This document shows, one piece after another, positions 1 to 8,838 of a stretch of 40,403 nt of DNA. Position 1 is the stretch's first letter. Every line of letters begins with the position of its first letter. This DNA is from an uncultured Clostridia bacterium (lineage in GTDB: Bacteria; Bacillota; Clostridia; TANB77; CAG-508), in assembly GCA_944393465.1 (NCBI GenBank), contig CALYAG010000003.1, forward strand, positions 1 through 40,403, read 5' to 3'. Below the pieces are notes generated by a model, which made no database searches, was not told the DNA's origin, and saw only the letters and a program-made list of their open reading frames with translations. Position numbers and translations under genes: made by a program.

Positions 1-160
1 TAATATAAAAATATACTAAAAATCTGCTTACCATCAATGTTTTTTGTGAAAATCTTAAAAAATCCCGAAACTTAAATATTTCGAGAAGATTGCCCTAAAA
101 CCAGCTTAATAAATTTCTATTACAAAATCTACTTACATACAGAATGTAAACTTCATAACA
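1..160. other. Left-edge AT-rich stretch, no feature recognised
   Basis: This lies downstream of the DUF1294-like gene. I see no open reading frame, RNA gene or convincing terminator. Two loosely similar words starting AAATCT-CTTAC occur near 20-35 and 125-140, and a weak hairpin could form at about 64-93. Neither is strong enough to name. Confidence 0.4.
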
Positions 161-457
161 CTATCTAAAGTTGAACAATTTCCATCCATTAATTTTGTAT
201 ATAATTACAAAAGCGATTACAATTTCAATAAACAAAATAAATGGTATCCATCTTTTTATTATTTTATCATTTCTTTTATAATTAAACATTTGTGATGTAA
301 TGATTATGCCTACACTGCCTCCAAATAAAGCAATTAGAAAATAAATAAAATCTAACACATCTTCTTTAATTTTGATTTCAAATGTGTAATCTACATATAT
401 TAAAATCATTGGCAAAATGTTTATTACTATTAAATAACCCATTATAAAATTTAGCAT
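161..457 (-). CDS. DUF1294-like small membrane protein
   Basis: The 98-residue protein is almost entirely hydrophobic, with about three membrane segments (residues 4-22, 34-56, 71-90). The stretch IALFGGSVGIIITSQMFNYK, followed by KRWIPF, fits the DUF1294 family pattern of a GGS-x-G turn, a short basic loop and a final helix. The biochemical role of this family is not known. A GAAAGG ribosome binding site sits nine bases before the ATG. It follows polC by about 60 bases, with a small hairpin between them, so it may be read through from polC or have its own weak promoter. Its length agrees with the family. Confidence 0.65.
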   Translation of the reverse strand: MLNFIMGYLIVINILPMILIYVDYTFEIKIKEDVLDFIYFLIALFGGSVGIIITSQMFNYKRNDKIIKRWIPFILFIEIVIAFVIIYKINGWKLFNFR

Positions 458-477
458 TTTTTATCCTTTCTTACATT

Positions 478-501
478 TATATATGTTTTTGAACATATAT
501 A
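478..501. repeat. Hairpin between polC and the DUF1294-like gene
   Basis: There are two perfectly complementary 10-base arms (478-487 and 492-501) with a 4-base loop. The stem is almost all A/T and is not followed by a T-run on the minus strand, so it is a poor intrinsic terminator. It may be an mRNA end or processing structure. Confidence 0.35.
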
Positions 502-518
502 TTGAACAAAGCTCCCTT

Positions 519-3500
519 TTACGCAAACAAACTCATTTGATTGCTTTCACTCATTCCATTTAAGCAACCTGCATTTTGTAAAAGTTCTATACCACTTTTA
601 CCAAGTTTTGCTCTAAGTTTTAAATCACTTATTGACATAAACTCTCCATCTTTTCTAGCTTCTTCTATGCCTTGTGCTGCAACTGTTCCAAAGCCTGGAA
701 TACTATTAAGTGGTGGCCTTATTCCTTCATCTTCCATTTTAAATCTTGTTGCTCCTGATTTATATAAATCTATTGGCAAAAATGTGATTCCTCTTTCATA
801 CATTTCGTTTACAATTTCCAAAGTTTCATACATTGCACTATCTTTTTGAGTAGCATTTTGTCCTAAAAGCTCTATTCTTTTCATTTCATTTTTTACTTTT
901 TCTTTTCCGTGGCACATTATGTCACTGTCAAAAGCATCTGCTCTTATTGAAAAATATGCACAATAGTAAGCTTTAGGAATATGTACTTTAAACCAAGCTA
1001 TTCTAAATGCATTTGTAACATATGCTGCTGCATGGGCTTTAGGGAATAAGTATTTTATTTTATTACATGAATCTATATACCACTTTGGTACATTGTTTTC
1101 TTCCATAATTTTTTTGTAATTAGCCCACTTTTCTGGCTCTTTTGCAACTTTTCCTTTACGTACAAGCTCCATTATCTTAAATGCTGTATTTGGCTCTAAC
1201 CCCTGTTTTATTAAATAAAGCATTATATCATCACGAGTACATATAACTTCACTTAATGTTGCTGTACCATTATCTATTAGCTCCTGAGCGTTTCCTAGCC
1301 AAACGTCAGTACCATGTGAAAGTCCTGAAATTCTTAAAAGTTCCTCAAATGTTGTTGGCTTTGTATCTTTAAGCATTCCTCTAACAAATTTTGTTCCTGA
1401 TTCAGGTATTCCATACGTACCTACTTCTGAATGTATTTGCTCTGGTGTAACTCCTAAAGCCTTTGTTGATGAGTAAATTGACATTGTATCTTTATCATCT
1501 AGTGGTACTTTTGTTGGGTCAAATCCTGTTAAATCATAAAGCATACGAATAACTGTTGGGTCATCATGGCCTAGTATATCTAGTTTTAGTAAGTTCTGAT
1601 CTATTGAGTGGTAATCAAAGTGTGTTGTTATTATATCTGATTCTGGGTCATCTGCCGGATGCTGTACTGGCGTAAATTCGTATATTTCTCTACCTTTTGG
1701 CACAACTATAATTCCACCAGGGTGCTGTCCAGTTGTTCTTTTTATACCTGTGCAACCTTTTGCCTCTCTTGCAACTTCTGCATTACTTACTGGTATGCCT
1801 CTTTCTTCATAGTATTTTTTAACATATCCAAATGCTGTTTTATCTGCGACTGTACCTACTGTACCGGCTTTAAAAGTAGTTCCCCTGCCAAATATAACTT
1901 CTGTATATTTATGCGCTTTTGCCTGATATTCTCCTGAGAAGTTTAAGTCAATATCTGGCTCTTTATCTCCATTAAAGCCTAGGAATGTTTCGAAAGGTAT
2001 GTCCATACCATCTTTATCTAATGGATGTCCACATTTAGGACAAACTTTATCTGGCAAGTCAAATCCATTTTTTACTCCATAGTCTGTAAAGTCTGAATAT
2101 TTACATTTTGGACATCTATAATGTGGTGGAAGTGAGTTTACTTCTGTTATACCAGTCATGTTAGCAACAAATGATGAACCAACAGAACCTCTTGAACCAA
2201 CTATGTATCCATCTGCATTAGACTTCCAAACCAGTTTTTGAGCAATTATATACATAACGGAGAATCCATTTTTTATAATAGAGTCTAGCTCTTTATCTAG
2301 TCTTGATTGAACTATTTCTGGAAGTGGGTCTCCATATAATTCATGTGCCTTGTTATATGCAATTTCTTTAATAGTTCTTTCACAACCAGGAATGTGTGGA
2401 GGACATTTTTCTGGTGAAATTGGGCTTATTCTTTCACACATATCTGAAATTTTGTTAGTATTTGTTACAACTACTTCATATGCTTTTTCTTTGCCAAGAT
2501 AAGAAAATTCTTCTAGCATTTCTTCAGTAGTTCTTAAGTATAATGGTGCTTGCATATCTGCATCATCATAGCCTTGTCCTGCTTGTAAAATTCTTCTATA
2601 AATTTCATCTTGTGGGTCCATAAAGTGAACATCACAAGTTGCACAAACTGGCTTGTCTAGCTTTTCACCTAAGTCCACTATTTTTCTTACAATATTTCTT
2701 AAATCTTCATCGCTTTGAAGTGTACCATTTCTAACTAAATATTCATCATTTCCTATTGGCTGAATTTCTAGGTAATCATAATCTCTTGCAATTTGCTCAA
2801 TATCTTCATCAGATTTTCCATTTAATATTGCCTGATATAGTTCTCCTTGGTCACAGGCTGAACCTAATATTAAGCCTTCTGAATATTTTTTAAATATTGA
2901 TTTTAATATTAATGGTCTTTTGTAAAAATAATGTAAATGTGATATTGAAACTAATCTATATAAATTTCTTAGTCCTATATAGTCTTTTGCTAGAATAATT
3001 GCATGGTAACTCTTTAGTTTTTTGAAATTTGCTTTTCCTTCTTCTGCCTTGTCCATTTCATCAAGTGTTTTTATACCCTTGTCTTTAAGCATTTTCATCA
3101 TCACATTAAATACTTTTACTGTTGTGTCAACATCATCTAAAGCTCTGTGGGCAACTTCAACTTTTATTCCTAAATTTTCAGCTATTATTCCTAGTTTATA
3201 CTTCTTGTAATCTGGGAATAAATCTTTCGCTAGACGAAGTGTATCTAAGTAAGTATTATCAAATTTTAATCCCATTTTATCACAATTGTATTTAATAAAG
3301 CTTGTATCAAAATCTGCATTGTGAGCAACTAAAACTGAATCACCGAAAAACTCCAATACTTTAGGCATTATCTCTTCTATTGTTGGTGCATCTTTAACCA
3401 TATCATCTGTAATGTGAGTTATTTCCTGAACTCTCATAGGTATTGGCTTTTCTGGATTTACAAATGTTTCAAAGCTATCTATTACCTCTCCATTTCTAAC

Positions 3501-5255
3501 CTTCATAATACCTATTTCAGTAATTTTTTCAGTTCTAAAAGATATACCAGTTGTCTCTAAGTCAAATACACAATATGTAGTATCATCTAGAGTTTGTCCT
3601 TTACTCCTTGTAACTATTGGATCTTTATCTGGTACTAAATATGCTTCAACACCATATATAACTTTTATATCTTTATTATCATATCCTAGCATTTTGTGAG
3701 CATCTGGGAAAGATTGAACAACACCATGGTCTGTTATAGCAATTGATTTCATTCCCCACTTCATAGCTTTTTTAATTAAATCTTTTACAGGTGTTACAGC
3801 ATCCATTTGACTCATTTGAGTGTGCATATGAAGTTCAACCCTTTTTACTTCAGCATTATCCATTCTTTGAGTCTTTTTTAATGGCTCACCTTCAATTACA
3901 GTATTTGCAATAATTGTAATTTCCTTTGCAAAATTATCAAAAGCTGCTCTACCTCCAAGTCGTACGCCATTTCCAACTTTTAATTTTGATGACACACGTT
4001 TTTTCTTTTCTGGAAGAACAAATATTTTACAAGTAATAGTGCTTGTGCCATCATATACATCAAATGAAAATAGGAACTTACCTGATTTTTTAAGCTCTGT
4101 TGGGTCTGGAACGTTAACTATTTCTCCTGCTATTTGCACATCAGATGTATCAACAGAAATATCTCCAATTTTCATTAAAGGTTCTCTTATATTTCCATTT
4201 CTACCATAAATTAATGGTGAATCTTCTTCTTCATCTGGCATTGGAGCAGGCTCTCCTTGTGGCACACTTCCACCATTTCCGTTTTTTCCTCCATTGTAAT
4301 TTGAACCATTATTTGCGCCTCCATTGTTTGCGTTATTGCCAAAATTAGATGAAGAATTATTATAATTATTTCCGTTTTTTCCTGCTTGTCCTCCATTAGA
4401 GTTTTTCCTACTTCCACTAGGTTCTGACTCATTTCTTCCACTCCAAGTATTTGAACTGCTACCAGAATTAGAGGTACTTTGAGAATTACTTGCCTTTTCA
4501 CTATTTTCTGCTTGAAGAATTTTAGTTTCTTCTACATACTTCTTCATTAAATCTTCATTTTTCTCTTGGAACAATTTTTCATATTCATTGCAATTATCTT
4601 CAACAAAATTAACTTTGTAACCAACACCATAAATATCTTTTATAAAATTAGAAATTTTGGTATTCATACCTTGTTTTTCTAATATATCTTTTCCTCTTAC
4701 TTTAATATGTATATTTAAAGTATTATTTAATGGCTTAAAGAAATTTGAAGTTGCCGAAACTTCTTGTGTACCTTGTTCTATTTTGTCATTTGGTAAATTT
4801 CCTTTTGTGGGACTTTCTAGCTCACTATTTCTTAGGAAGGCTCTTGCCATAGGATTTTTACTTGAAAAATATGAAAGAATATTTAACCAATCTTTGTAAA
4901 TAGGTGGAATTTCATTTACTTTAAAAGTTTTAACACCATTTGAATTTTTTACTTCGTCTTGAGCCCCATTAACATCTTCAGTTATATTTTCTGCAATTTC
5001 GTCATTTTGATTAGGTTCTACATCAATTTTAAAATCTACTCCAGCAATGTTAAATCTCTTAATAGCATATTTTTCAAAATTACTAATTTCATTAATATCT
5101 ATGTAATCATTTGCTTTCAAAAAAATTTCAAGTTTATTAGTTTTTCTATGTAAATTCACATTCTCAATTTCTGCATTAGAAAAAGCAAAACTATTTGAAC
5201 TATAGTCTACAAATACGTTTTTTATCATTTTAACTTCTGTATTTACCTGATTCAT
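519..5255 (-). CDS. polC: DNA polymerase III alpha subunit, PolC type
   Basis: This is the replicative polymerase of low-GC Gram-positive bacteria, with built-in DEDDh 3'-5' proofreading. Domains in order are: N-terminal domain (about 1-250), an Asn/Gly/Ser-rich linker (about 251-345), OB fold (360-455), PHP (470-550 and 745-960, with H476/H478 and D509/H510), exonuclease inserted in PHP (560-720; D565, E567, H645, D648, H703, D708), and the polymerase core. The core carries zinc-binding C1048/C1051 and C1072/C1075 and catalytic D1101, D1103 and D1226. The C-terminus ends with QMSLF, a beta-clamp binding motif. The 1578 residues exceed the usual 1430-1460, mostly because of the linker. The ATG has a GGGGG-containing site upstream; a later Met at residue 10 has no site. 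The gene follows rseP, as often seen in Firmicutes, with a repeat array between them. Confidence 0.98.
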   Translation of the reverse strand: MNQVNTEVKMIKNVFVDYSSNSFAFSNAEIENVNLHRKTNKLEIFLKANDYIDINEISNFEKYAIKRFNIAGVDFKIDVEPNQNDEIAENITEDVNGAQDEVKNSNGVKTFKVNEIPPIYKDWLNILSYFSSKNPMARAFLRNSELESPTKGNLPNDKIEQGTQEVSATSNFFKPLNNTLNIHIKVRGKDILEKQGMNTKISNFIKDIYGVGYKVNFVEDNCNEYEKLFQEKNEDLMKKYVEETKILQAENSEKASNSQSTSNSGSSSNTWSGRNESEPSGSRKNSNGGQAGKNGNNYNNSSSNFGNNANNGGANNGSNYNGGKNGNGGSVPQGEPAPMPDEEEDSPLIYGRNGNIREPLMKIGDISVDTSDVQIAGEIVNVPDPTELKKSGKFLFSFDVYDGTSTITCKIFVLPEKKKRVSSKLKVGNGVRLGGRAAFDNFAKEITIIANTVIEGEPLKKTQRMDNAEVKRVELHMHTQMSQMDAVTPVKDLIKKAMKWGMKSIAITDHGVVQSFPDAHKMLGYDNKDIKVIYGVEAYLVPDKDPIVTRSKGQTLDDTTYCVFDLETTGISFRTEKITEIGIMKVRNGEVIDSFETFVNPEKPIPMRVQEITHITDDMVKDAPTIEEIMPKVLEFFGDSVLVAHNADFDTSFIKYNCDKMGLKFDNTYLDTLRLAKDLFPDYKKYKLGIIAENLGIKVEVAHRALDDVDTTVKVFNVMMKMLKDKGIKTLDEMDKAEEGKANFKKLKSYHAIILAKDYIGLRNLYRLVSISHLHYFYKRPLILKSIFKKYSEGLILGSACDQGELYQAILNGKSDEDIEQIARDYDYLEIQPIGNDEYLVRNGTLQSDEDLRNIVRKIVDLGEKLDKPVCATCDVHFMDPQDEIYRRILQAGQGYDDADMQAPLYLRTTEEMLEEFSYLGKEKAYEVVVTNTNKISDMCERISPISPEKCPPHIPGCERTIKEIAYNKAHELYGDPLPEIVQSRLDKELDSIIKNGFSVMYIIAQKLVWKSNADGYIVGSRGSVGSSFVANMTGITEVNSLPPHYRCPKCKYSDFTDYGVKNGFDLPDKVCPKCGHPLDKDGMDIPFETFLGFNGDKEPDIDLNFSGEYQAKAHKYTEVIFGRGTTFKAGTVGTVADKTAFGYVKKYYEERGIPVSNAEVAREAKGCTGIKRTTGQHPGGIIVVPKGREIYEFTPVQHPADDPESDIITTHFDYHSIDQNLLKLDILGHDDPTVIRMLYDLTGFDPTKVPLDDKDTMSIYSSTKALGVTPEQIHSEVGTYGIPESGTKFVRGMLKDTKPTTFEELLRISGLSHGTDVWLGNAQELIDNGTATLSEVICTRDDIMLYLIKQGLEPNTAFKIMELVRKGKVAKEPEKWANYKKIMEENNVPKWYIDSCNKIKYLFPKAHAAAYVTNAFRIAWFKVHIPKAYYCAYFSIRADAFDSDIMCHGKEKVKNEMKRIELLGQNATQKDSAMYETLEIVNEMYERGITFLPIDLYKSGATRFKMEDEGIRPPLNSIPGFGTVAAQGIEEARKDGEFMSISDLKLRAKLGKSGIELLQNAGCLNGMSESNQMSLFA

Positions 5256-5275
5256 TTTTTGCCCCCAAAATAATT

Positions 5276-5350
5276 CTATTTTTTTCAGTTCTATTTTTTT
5301 CAGTTCTATTTTTTTCAGTTCTATTTTTTTCAGTTCTATTTTTTTCAGTT
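5276..5350. repeat. Tandem repeat, five copies of a 15-base unit
   Basis: Five identical, directly adjacent copies of CTATTTTTTTCAGTT fill this stretch, starting 20 bases upstream of the polC start codon. The last ten bases of the unit equal the outer end of the neighbouring GGGGACGGTCC palindrome. The array therefore looks like slippage or unequal exchange at the end of that element. Confidence 0.93.
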
Positions 5351-5445
5351 GGGGACGGTCCTAAATCGAAAAAATATTGTTCCTATTTAAGATTCGTTCC
5401 TACTTGAAAATTTTTTTCGATTTAGGACCGTCCCCAACTGAAAAA
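5341..5445. repeat. Long perfect inverted repeat of the GGGGACGGTCC family
   Basis: The arms at 5341-5374 and 5412-5445 are perfectly complementary over 34 bases and enclose a 37-base AT-rich spacer. Each arm contains TTTTTCAGTTGGGGACGGTC or its complement. It lies in the rseP-polC gap, so it is probably transcribed and could fold into a very stable hairpin in the mRNA. Confidence 0.93.
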
Positions 5446-5605
5446 TTTTCGATTTAAGACCGTCCCCAACTGAAAAATTTTCGATTTAAGACCGTCCCCA
5501 ACTGAAAAATTTTCGATTTAAGACCGTCCCCAACTGAAAAATTTTCGATTCAAGACCGTCCCCAACTGAAAAATTTTCGATTCAAGACCGTCCCCAACTG
5601 AAAAA
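5426..5605. repeat. Tandem array, six copies with a 32-base period
   Basis: The GACCGTCCCC core begins at 5426, 5458, 5490, 5522, 5554 and 5586, exactly 32 bases apart. The copies differ only at a few positions, such as T or C in ATT(T/C)AAGACC. The array ends flush with the rseP stop codon at 5606. All copies are in the same orientation, opposite to the single copy at 5351. There are no variable spacers, so this is not a CRISPR. Confidence 0.93.
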
Positions 5606-6376
5606 TTACACAATTCGCAGTATGTCATTGTATGTTACAAATACTGAGAATACTATTAGTACAAAAAAGCCAATAGACTGTATTTTTAATTCAGTTTCCT
5701 GCTCTAAAGGCTTTTTGCGTATGGCTTCTATTATTAAAAGTAATGCTTTTCCGCCATCTAATGGAACAAATGGCAATAAATTTGTTATGCCAAGTGAAAT
5801 AGATACTATTGCAAGTAAATATACAAATTGTGCCAAACCTGATGTTTGAGATACCATTTGAGATATGCCAACCGGTCCCATCATATCATTTATGCTTACA
5901 TTTCCTGTAAAAAGTTGAACAATACTATCAAACATGGCGTAAATAAGTGTTCCTGTACTATTCCACGCATATGATAATGAAGTGAAAATATTTGCACTAT
6001 ATACAATCATATATTGTATTGTTATTAAAATTATATATGCTATAAGTCCAAATAATATATTTACAGCCGCACCCGCAACTATAATGGCAAATCTTTTGGG
6101 TATGCTTGCTTTACTAAAAGAGCCTTCTTTATCAGAATGCTCTTCTTCTCCTTCCATATTGCAAAAACCGCCACAAGGAATTAGCCTTAATTCATACTTA
6201 GTTTCTTTTCCTTGTTTTGACCATATTTTTGGTCCAAATCCAATTGAAAATTCATTAACTCTAACCTTGCAAAGTTTTGCTACTATGAAATGACCACCCT
6301 CGTGTATAATTATTAAAAAACCTAATAAAAATATTATTTTAATTGCAGTAATAATAAAGCCCAAAATGCCCTCCAT
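5606..6376 (-). CDS. rseP: RseP/RasP-like site-2 protease without a PDZ domain
   Basis: This is a membrane-embedded zinc metalloprotease of the M50B family, which cuts transmembrane substrates such as anti-sigma factors. Seen in the sequence: HEGGH at 25-29 (an HExxH site), the VRVNEFSIGFGPK signature at 38-50, MGPVG at 166-170, and NLLPFVPLDGG at 199-209 with the third metal ligand D207. Four hydrophobic segments are visible. The protein has 256 residues, whereas relatives usually have 340-430. The missing part is the periplasmic PDZ domain normally found between the second segment and the GPVG motif. The start lacks a clear ribosome binding site. The gene sits between cdsA and polC as in other Firmicutes, but dxr, usually before it, is absent. 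Confidence 0.85.
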   Translation of the reverse strand: MEGILGFIITAIKIIFLLGFLIIIHEGGHFIVAKLCKVRVNEFSIGFGPKIWSKQGKETKYELRLIPCGGFCNMEGEEEHSDKEGSFSKASIPKRFAIIVAGAAVNILFGLIAYIILITIQYMIVYSANIFTSLSYAWNSTGTLIYAMFDSIVQLFTGNVSINDMMGPVGISQMVSQTSGLAQFVYLLAIVSISLGITNLLPFVPLDGGKALLLIIEAIRKKPLEQETELKIQSIGFFVLIVFSVFVTYNDILRIV

Positions 6377-6457
6377 AAATTAAGTTGCTATCTAATTACC
6401 ATTTAATCGGCAATTGCTTTAAACTTTTAACTGTCAAAGACTGAGCATACTTAAGAA

Positions 6458-7303
6458 TTATAACAAGCTAAAAAGTATAAAAGCAAATGGAAGTACAAAT
6501 ATAATGCTGTCTATTCTATCAAGCATTCCACCATGACCTGGAATAAGCTCACTAAAGTCCTTAATTTCACAATACCTTTTTATGCTTGATGCCGCCAAAT
6601 CGCCTATTTGTCCAACAATACTAAGTACAGCCATAATACATCCTACTAATAAATAATTTATTCCTGTATTCCATATAGTATTACACAAAACAGCACAAAC
6701 TATACCAAGTAAAATAGCTCCAACCACTCCAGCAACAGCTCCTTCAACTGTCTTATTTGGGCTAACTTCAGTTAATTTGTGTTTTCCAAAATGTCTTCCT
6801 ATAAAATAAGCAAATATATCACTACCCCAAGAAGCTATTAATACAAACCAAATTAAAATTTTACCACTTAAATTATTGCCTATATTCATATTTCTAACTA
6901 AAGTCAAATAAATAAGCATTAAAGGTATATAACAAATACCTAACATTGTAACTGCAACATCTCTAATAGTCTTTTTTCCTTTTGCTAAAACCAATTCTGC
7001 AAATAAAACAACAAGTGAAATTGGAATAATTGCAATTAAAATACTTGTAAGCAATTTATCATCTACAAAATGTGTAAAAGCAATCAAAACGCAATAAATA
7101 TATCCTAAAAATTGTGATGGATTTGCTTTACCTGTAGATTTAAAGCAGTGAAAATATTCATACATACTTATACATGCAATAATTGCTGTAAAAATATCCA
7201 TAATAATGGTATTTGCAAATATAAGTATAACAGCAAGTATTGGAAGTGCTATTACCCCTGTTATAGTTCTTTTAATTGTTTTTGCTCTTTTTTCTTTTTC
7301 CAT
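6458..7303 (-). CDS. cdsA: Phosphatidate cytidylyltransferase
   Basis: The enzyme makes CDP-diacylglycerol from phosphatidic acid and CTP in the membrane, the entry point to phosphatidylglycerol and related lipids. The 281-residue protein has about seven to eight hydrophobic segments and ends with the CdsA signature at about 239-265 (SSIKRY, KDFSELIPGHGG, LDRID). AAGGA lies nine bases before the ATG. It follows uppS by about 120 bases. That gap contains no gene, only AT-rich sequence. The order pyrH-frr-uppS-cdsA is classical for Firmicutes. Confidence 0.96.
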   Translation of the reverse strand: MEKEKRAKTIKRTITGVIALPILAVILIFANTIIMDIFTAIIACISMYEYFHCFKSTGKANPSQFLGYIYCVLIAFTHFVDDKLLTSILIAIIPISLVVLFAELVLAKGKKTIRDVAVTMLGICYIPLMLIYLTLVRNMNIGNNLSGKILIWFVLIASWGSDIFAYFIGRHFGKHKLTEVSPNKTVEGAVAGVVGAILLGIVCAVLCNTIWNTGINYLLVGCIMAVLSIVGQIGDLAASSIKRYCEIKDFSELIPGHGGMLDRIDSIIFVLPFAFILFSLL

Positions 7304-7425
7304 TTTAATAATTCCTTCCGCTCGTTGGATACATATTTTCTATTATATTTGTATTTTGATTAAGTATAAAAAATTATGTTTTTTCTATTTAATCAAATGC
7401 AATATACTAAATCTTTTTTGCAATA

Positions 7426-8133
7426 TTACTTGCCAACTCTTCTATGCCTTTTTGAATATTCTTCTATAGCTTTATCAATATCATCTGTTGTAAAATCTGG
7501 CCAGTATTTATCTAAAAACATAAACTCCGAATATGTTATTTGCCATGGCAAAAAATTACTTGTTCTTAACTCCCCACTTGTACGAATAAGTAAATCTGGA
7601 TCTGGCAATCCTGCTGTATAAAGATTATTTGAAATTGTATCTTCAGTAATATCCTCTATTTTTAGTTTGCCTTCTTGAAGTTGCTTTGCAATTTTTTGTG
7701 TAGCTTTAACAATTTCATCTCTGCCACCATAGTTAAAAGCAATATTAAATTTAAGACCAGTATTATTTTTTGTCTTCTCTTCCATTTGAATCATTTTTGT
7801 TTTAATTTCTTCTGGCATATTTTTTTCTCTATCACCAATAACTCTTAATTTAATATTTTCTAGGTCTGCTGTTTTCAAGAATTTGTCTAAATACATATTA
7901 AGAAGTAGTAAAATTGCGCCTACCTCTTCTTTTGTTCTTTTCCAGTTTTCTGTAGAAAAAGCATAAACTGTTAAAGCTTCTAGCCCAATTTTATTGCAAT
8001 ATTTTGCAACAGTTTCTAATACTTCTGCTCCTTTTTTGTGTCCCAAGCTACCATCTAATTTATGCTCTTTTGCCCATCTTCTGTTGCCATCCATTATGAT
8101 GGCTATATGCTTAGGCATAATCTTTTCTTCCAT
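7426..8133 (-). CDS. uppS: Isoprenyl transferase (undecaprenyl diphosphate synthase)
   Basis: This cis-prenyltransferase condenses isopentenyl diphosphate units onto farnesyl diphosphate, giving the lipid carrier for peptidoglycan and for the polysaccharide made by the locus further right. The P-loop HIAIIMDGNRRWAK begins at residue 9 with catalytic D15. The later motif RTSGE, followed by SNFLPWQITYSEF, is the conserved product-binding region. The length of 235 residues is typical. An AAAGGA site precedes the chosen ATG by about nine bases; a second ATG five codons later is less well placed. Confidence 0.97.
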   Translation of the reverse strand: MEEKIMPKHIAIIMDGNRRWAKEHKLDGSLGHKKGAEVLETVAKYCNKIGLEALTVYAFSTENWKRTKEEVGAILLLLNMYLDKFLKTADLENIKLRVIGDREKNMPEEIKTKMIQMEEKTKNNTGLKFNIAFNYGGRDEIVKATQKIAKQLQEGKLKIEDITEDTISNNLYTAGLPDPDLLIRTSGELRTSNFLPWQITYSEFMFLDKYWPDFTTDDIDKAIEEYSKRHRRVGK

Positions 8134-8221
8134 AATTTAATTTCCTTTAATATTTCATTTATTTGTAAATTTACATTTATATAATGCAACTCTTTTTTAG
8201 CACGATAAAAATTTTTCGTAA

Positions 8222-8770
8222 TTACACAGACATAATTTCTTTTTCTTTTTTATCAGCTATCTCATCAATTTTAGCAACATATTTATCTGTCTCTTTTTGA
8301 ATTTTATCTTCCAAAGATTTTTCTTCATCTTCTGAAATTTCTTTATTTTTTAATTTTGCCTTAGCCTCATCCATTTCATCACGTCTAACATTTCTAGCTG
8401 CAACTTTAGCTTCTTCTGCCATTTTTTTAACATCTTTAACTATTTCTTTTCTTCTCTCTTCTGTAAGTTCTGGGAATGAAAGTCTAATAACACTTCCATC
8501 ATTCATTGGATGAATCCCTATATCTGCCTTTTCTATGGCTTTTTCAACTTGAGATAAAATACTTCTATCCCATGGTTGAATAACAATTAGTCTTGCTTCT
8601 GGAACTGAAATACTTGCCACTTGATTTATTGGTGTAGGTGTGCCATAGTATTCTACAGTTACTCTATTTAATATTGCTGGATTTGCTCTACCAGCTCTTA
8701 TTTCTGAATAATTTGTTTCTAAATTGTCTATAACCTTTTCCATTCTTTCTTGCATATTTTCTAAACTCAT
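8222..8770 (-). CDS. frr: Ribosome recycling factor
   Basis: RRF splits the post-termination ribosome together with EF-G. The 182-residue length and the sequence are typical: an N-terminal helix (MQERMEKVIDNLETNYSEIR), the AGRANPAIL segment, YYGTPTPINQVASISVPEAR, then a charged C-terminal helical bundle. AGGAGG is spaced ideally before the ATG. It lies directly downstream of pyrH, as in most bacteria. Confidence 0.98.
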   Translation of the reverse strand: MSLENMQERMEKVIDNLETNYSEIRAGRANPAILNRVTVEYYGTPTPINQVASISVPEARLIVIQPWDRSILSQVEKAIEKADIGIHPMNDGSVIRLSFPELTEERRKEIVKDVKKMAEEAKVAARNVRRDEMDEAKAKLKNKEISEDEEKSLEDKIQKETDKYVAKIDEIADKKEKEIMSV

Positions 8771-8838
8771 ATAATCCTCCTAAAATTTATTTTGCTTAAG
8801 CAATTAATCCAATATATATTTTTTCACGTTTTTACTTT

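Noticed and set aside
1659..1937. Plus-strand open frames opposite polC and other genes
   Set aside because: They are rich in Cys, Phe and Leu from antisense reading of conserved genes, have no ribosome binding sites and no family resemblance.
5426..5605. Possible CRISPR array
   Set aside because: The 32-base units are directly adjacent with no variable spacers, match dispersed intergenic repeats elsewhere in the window, and no cas genes are present.
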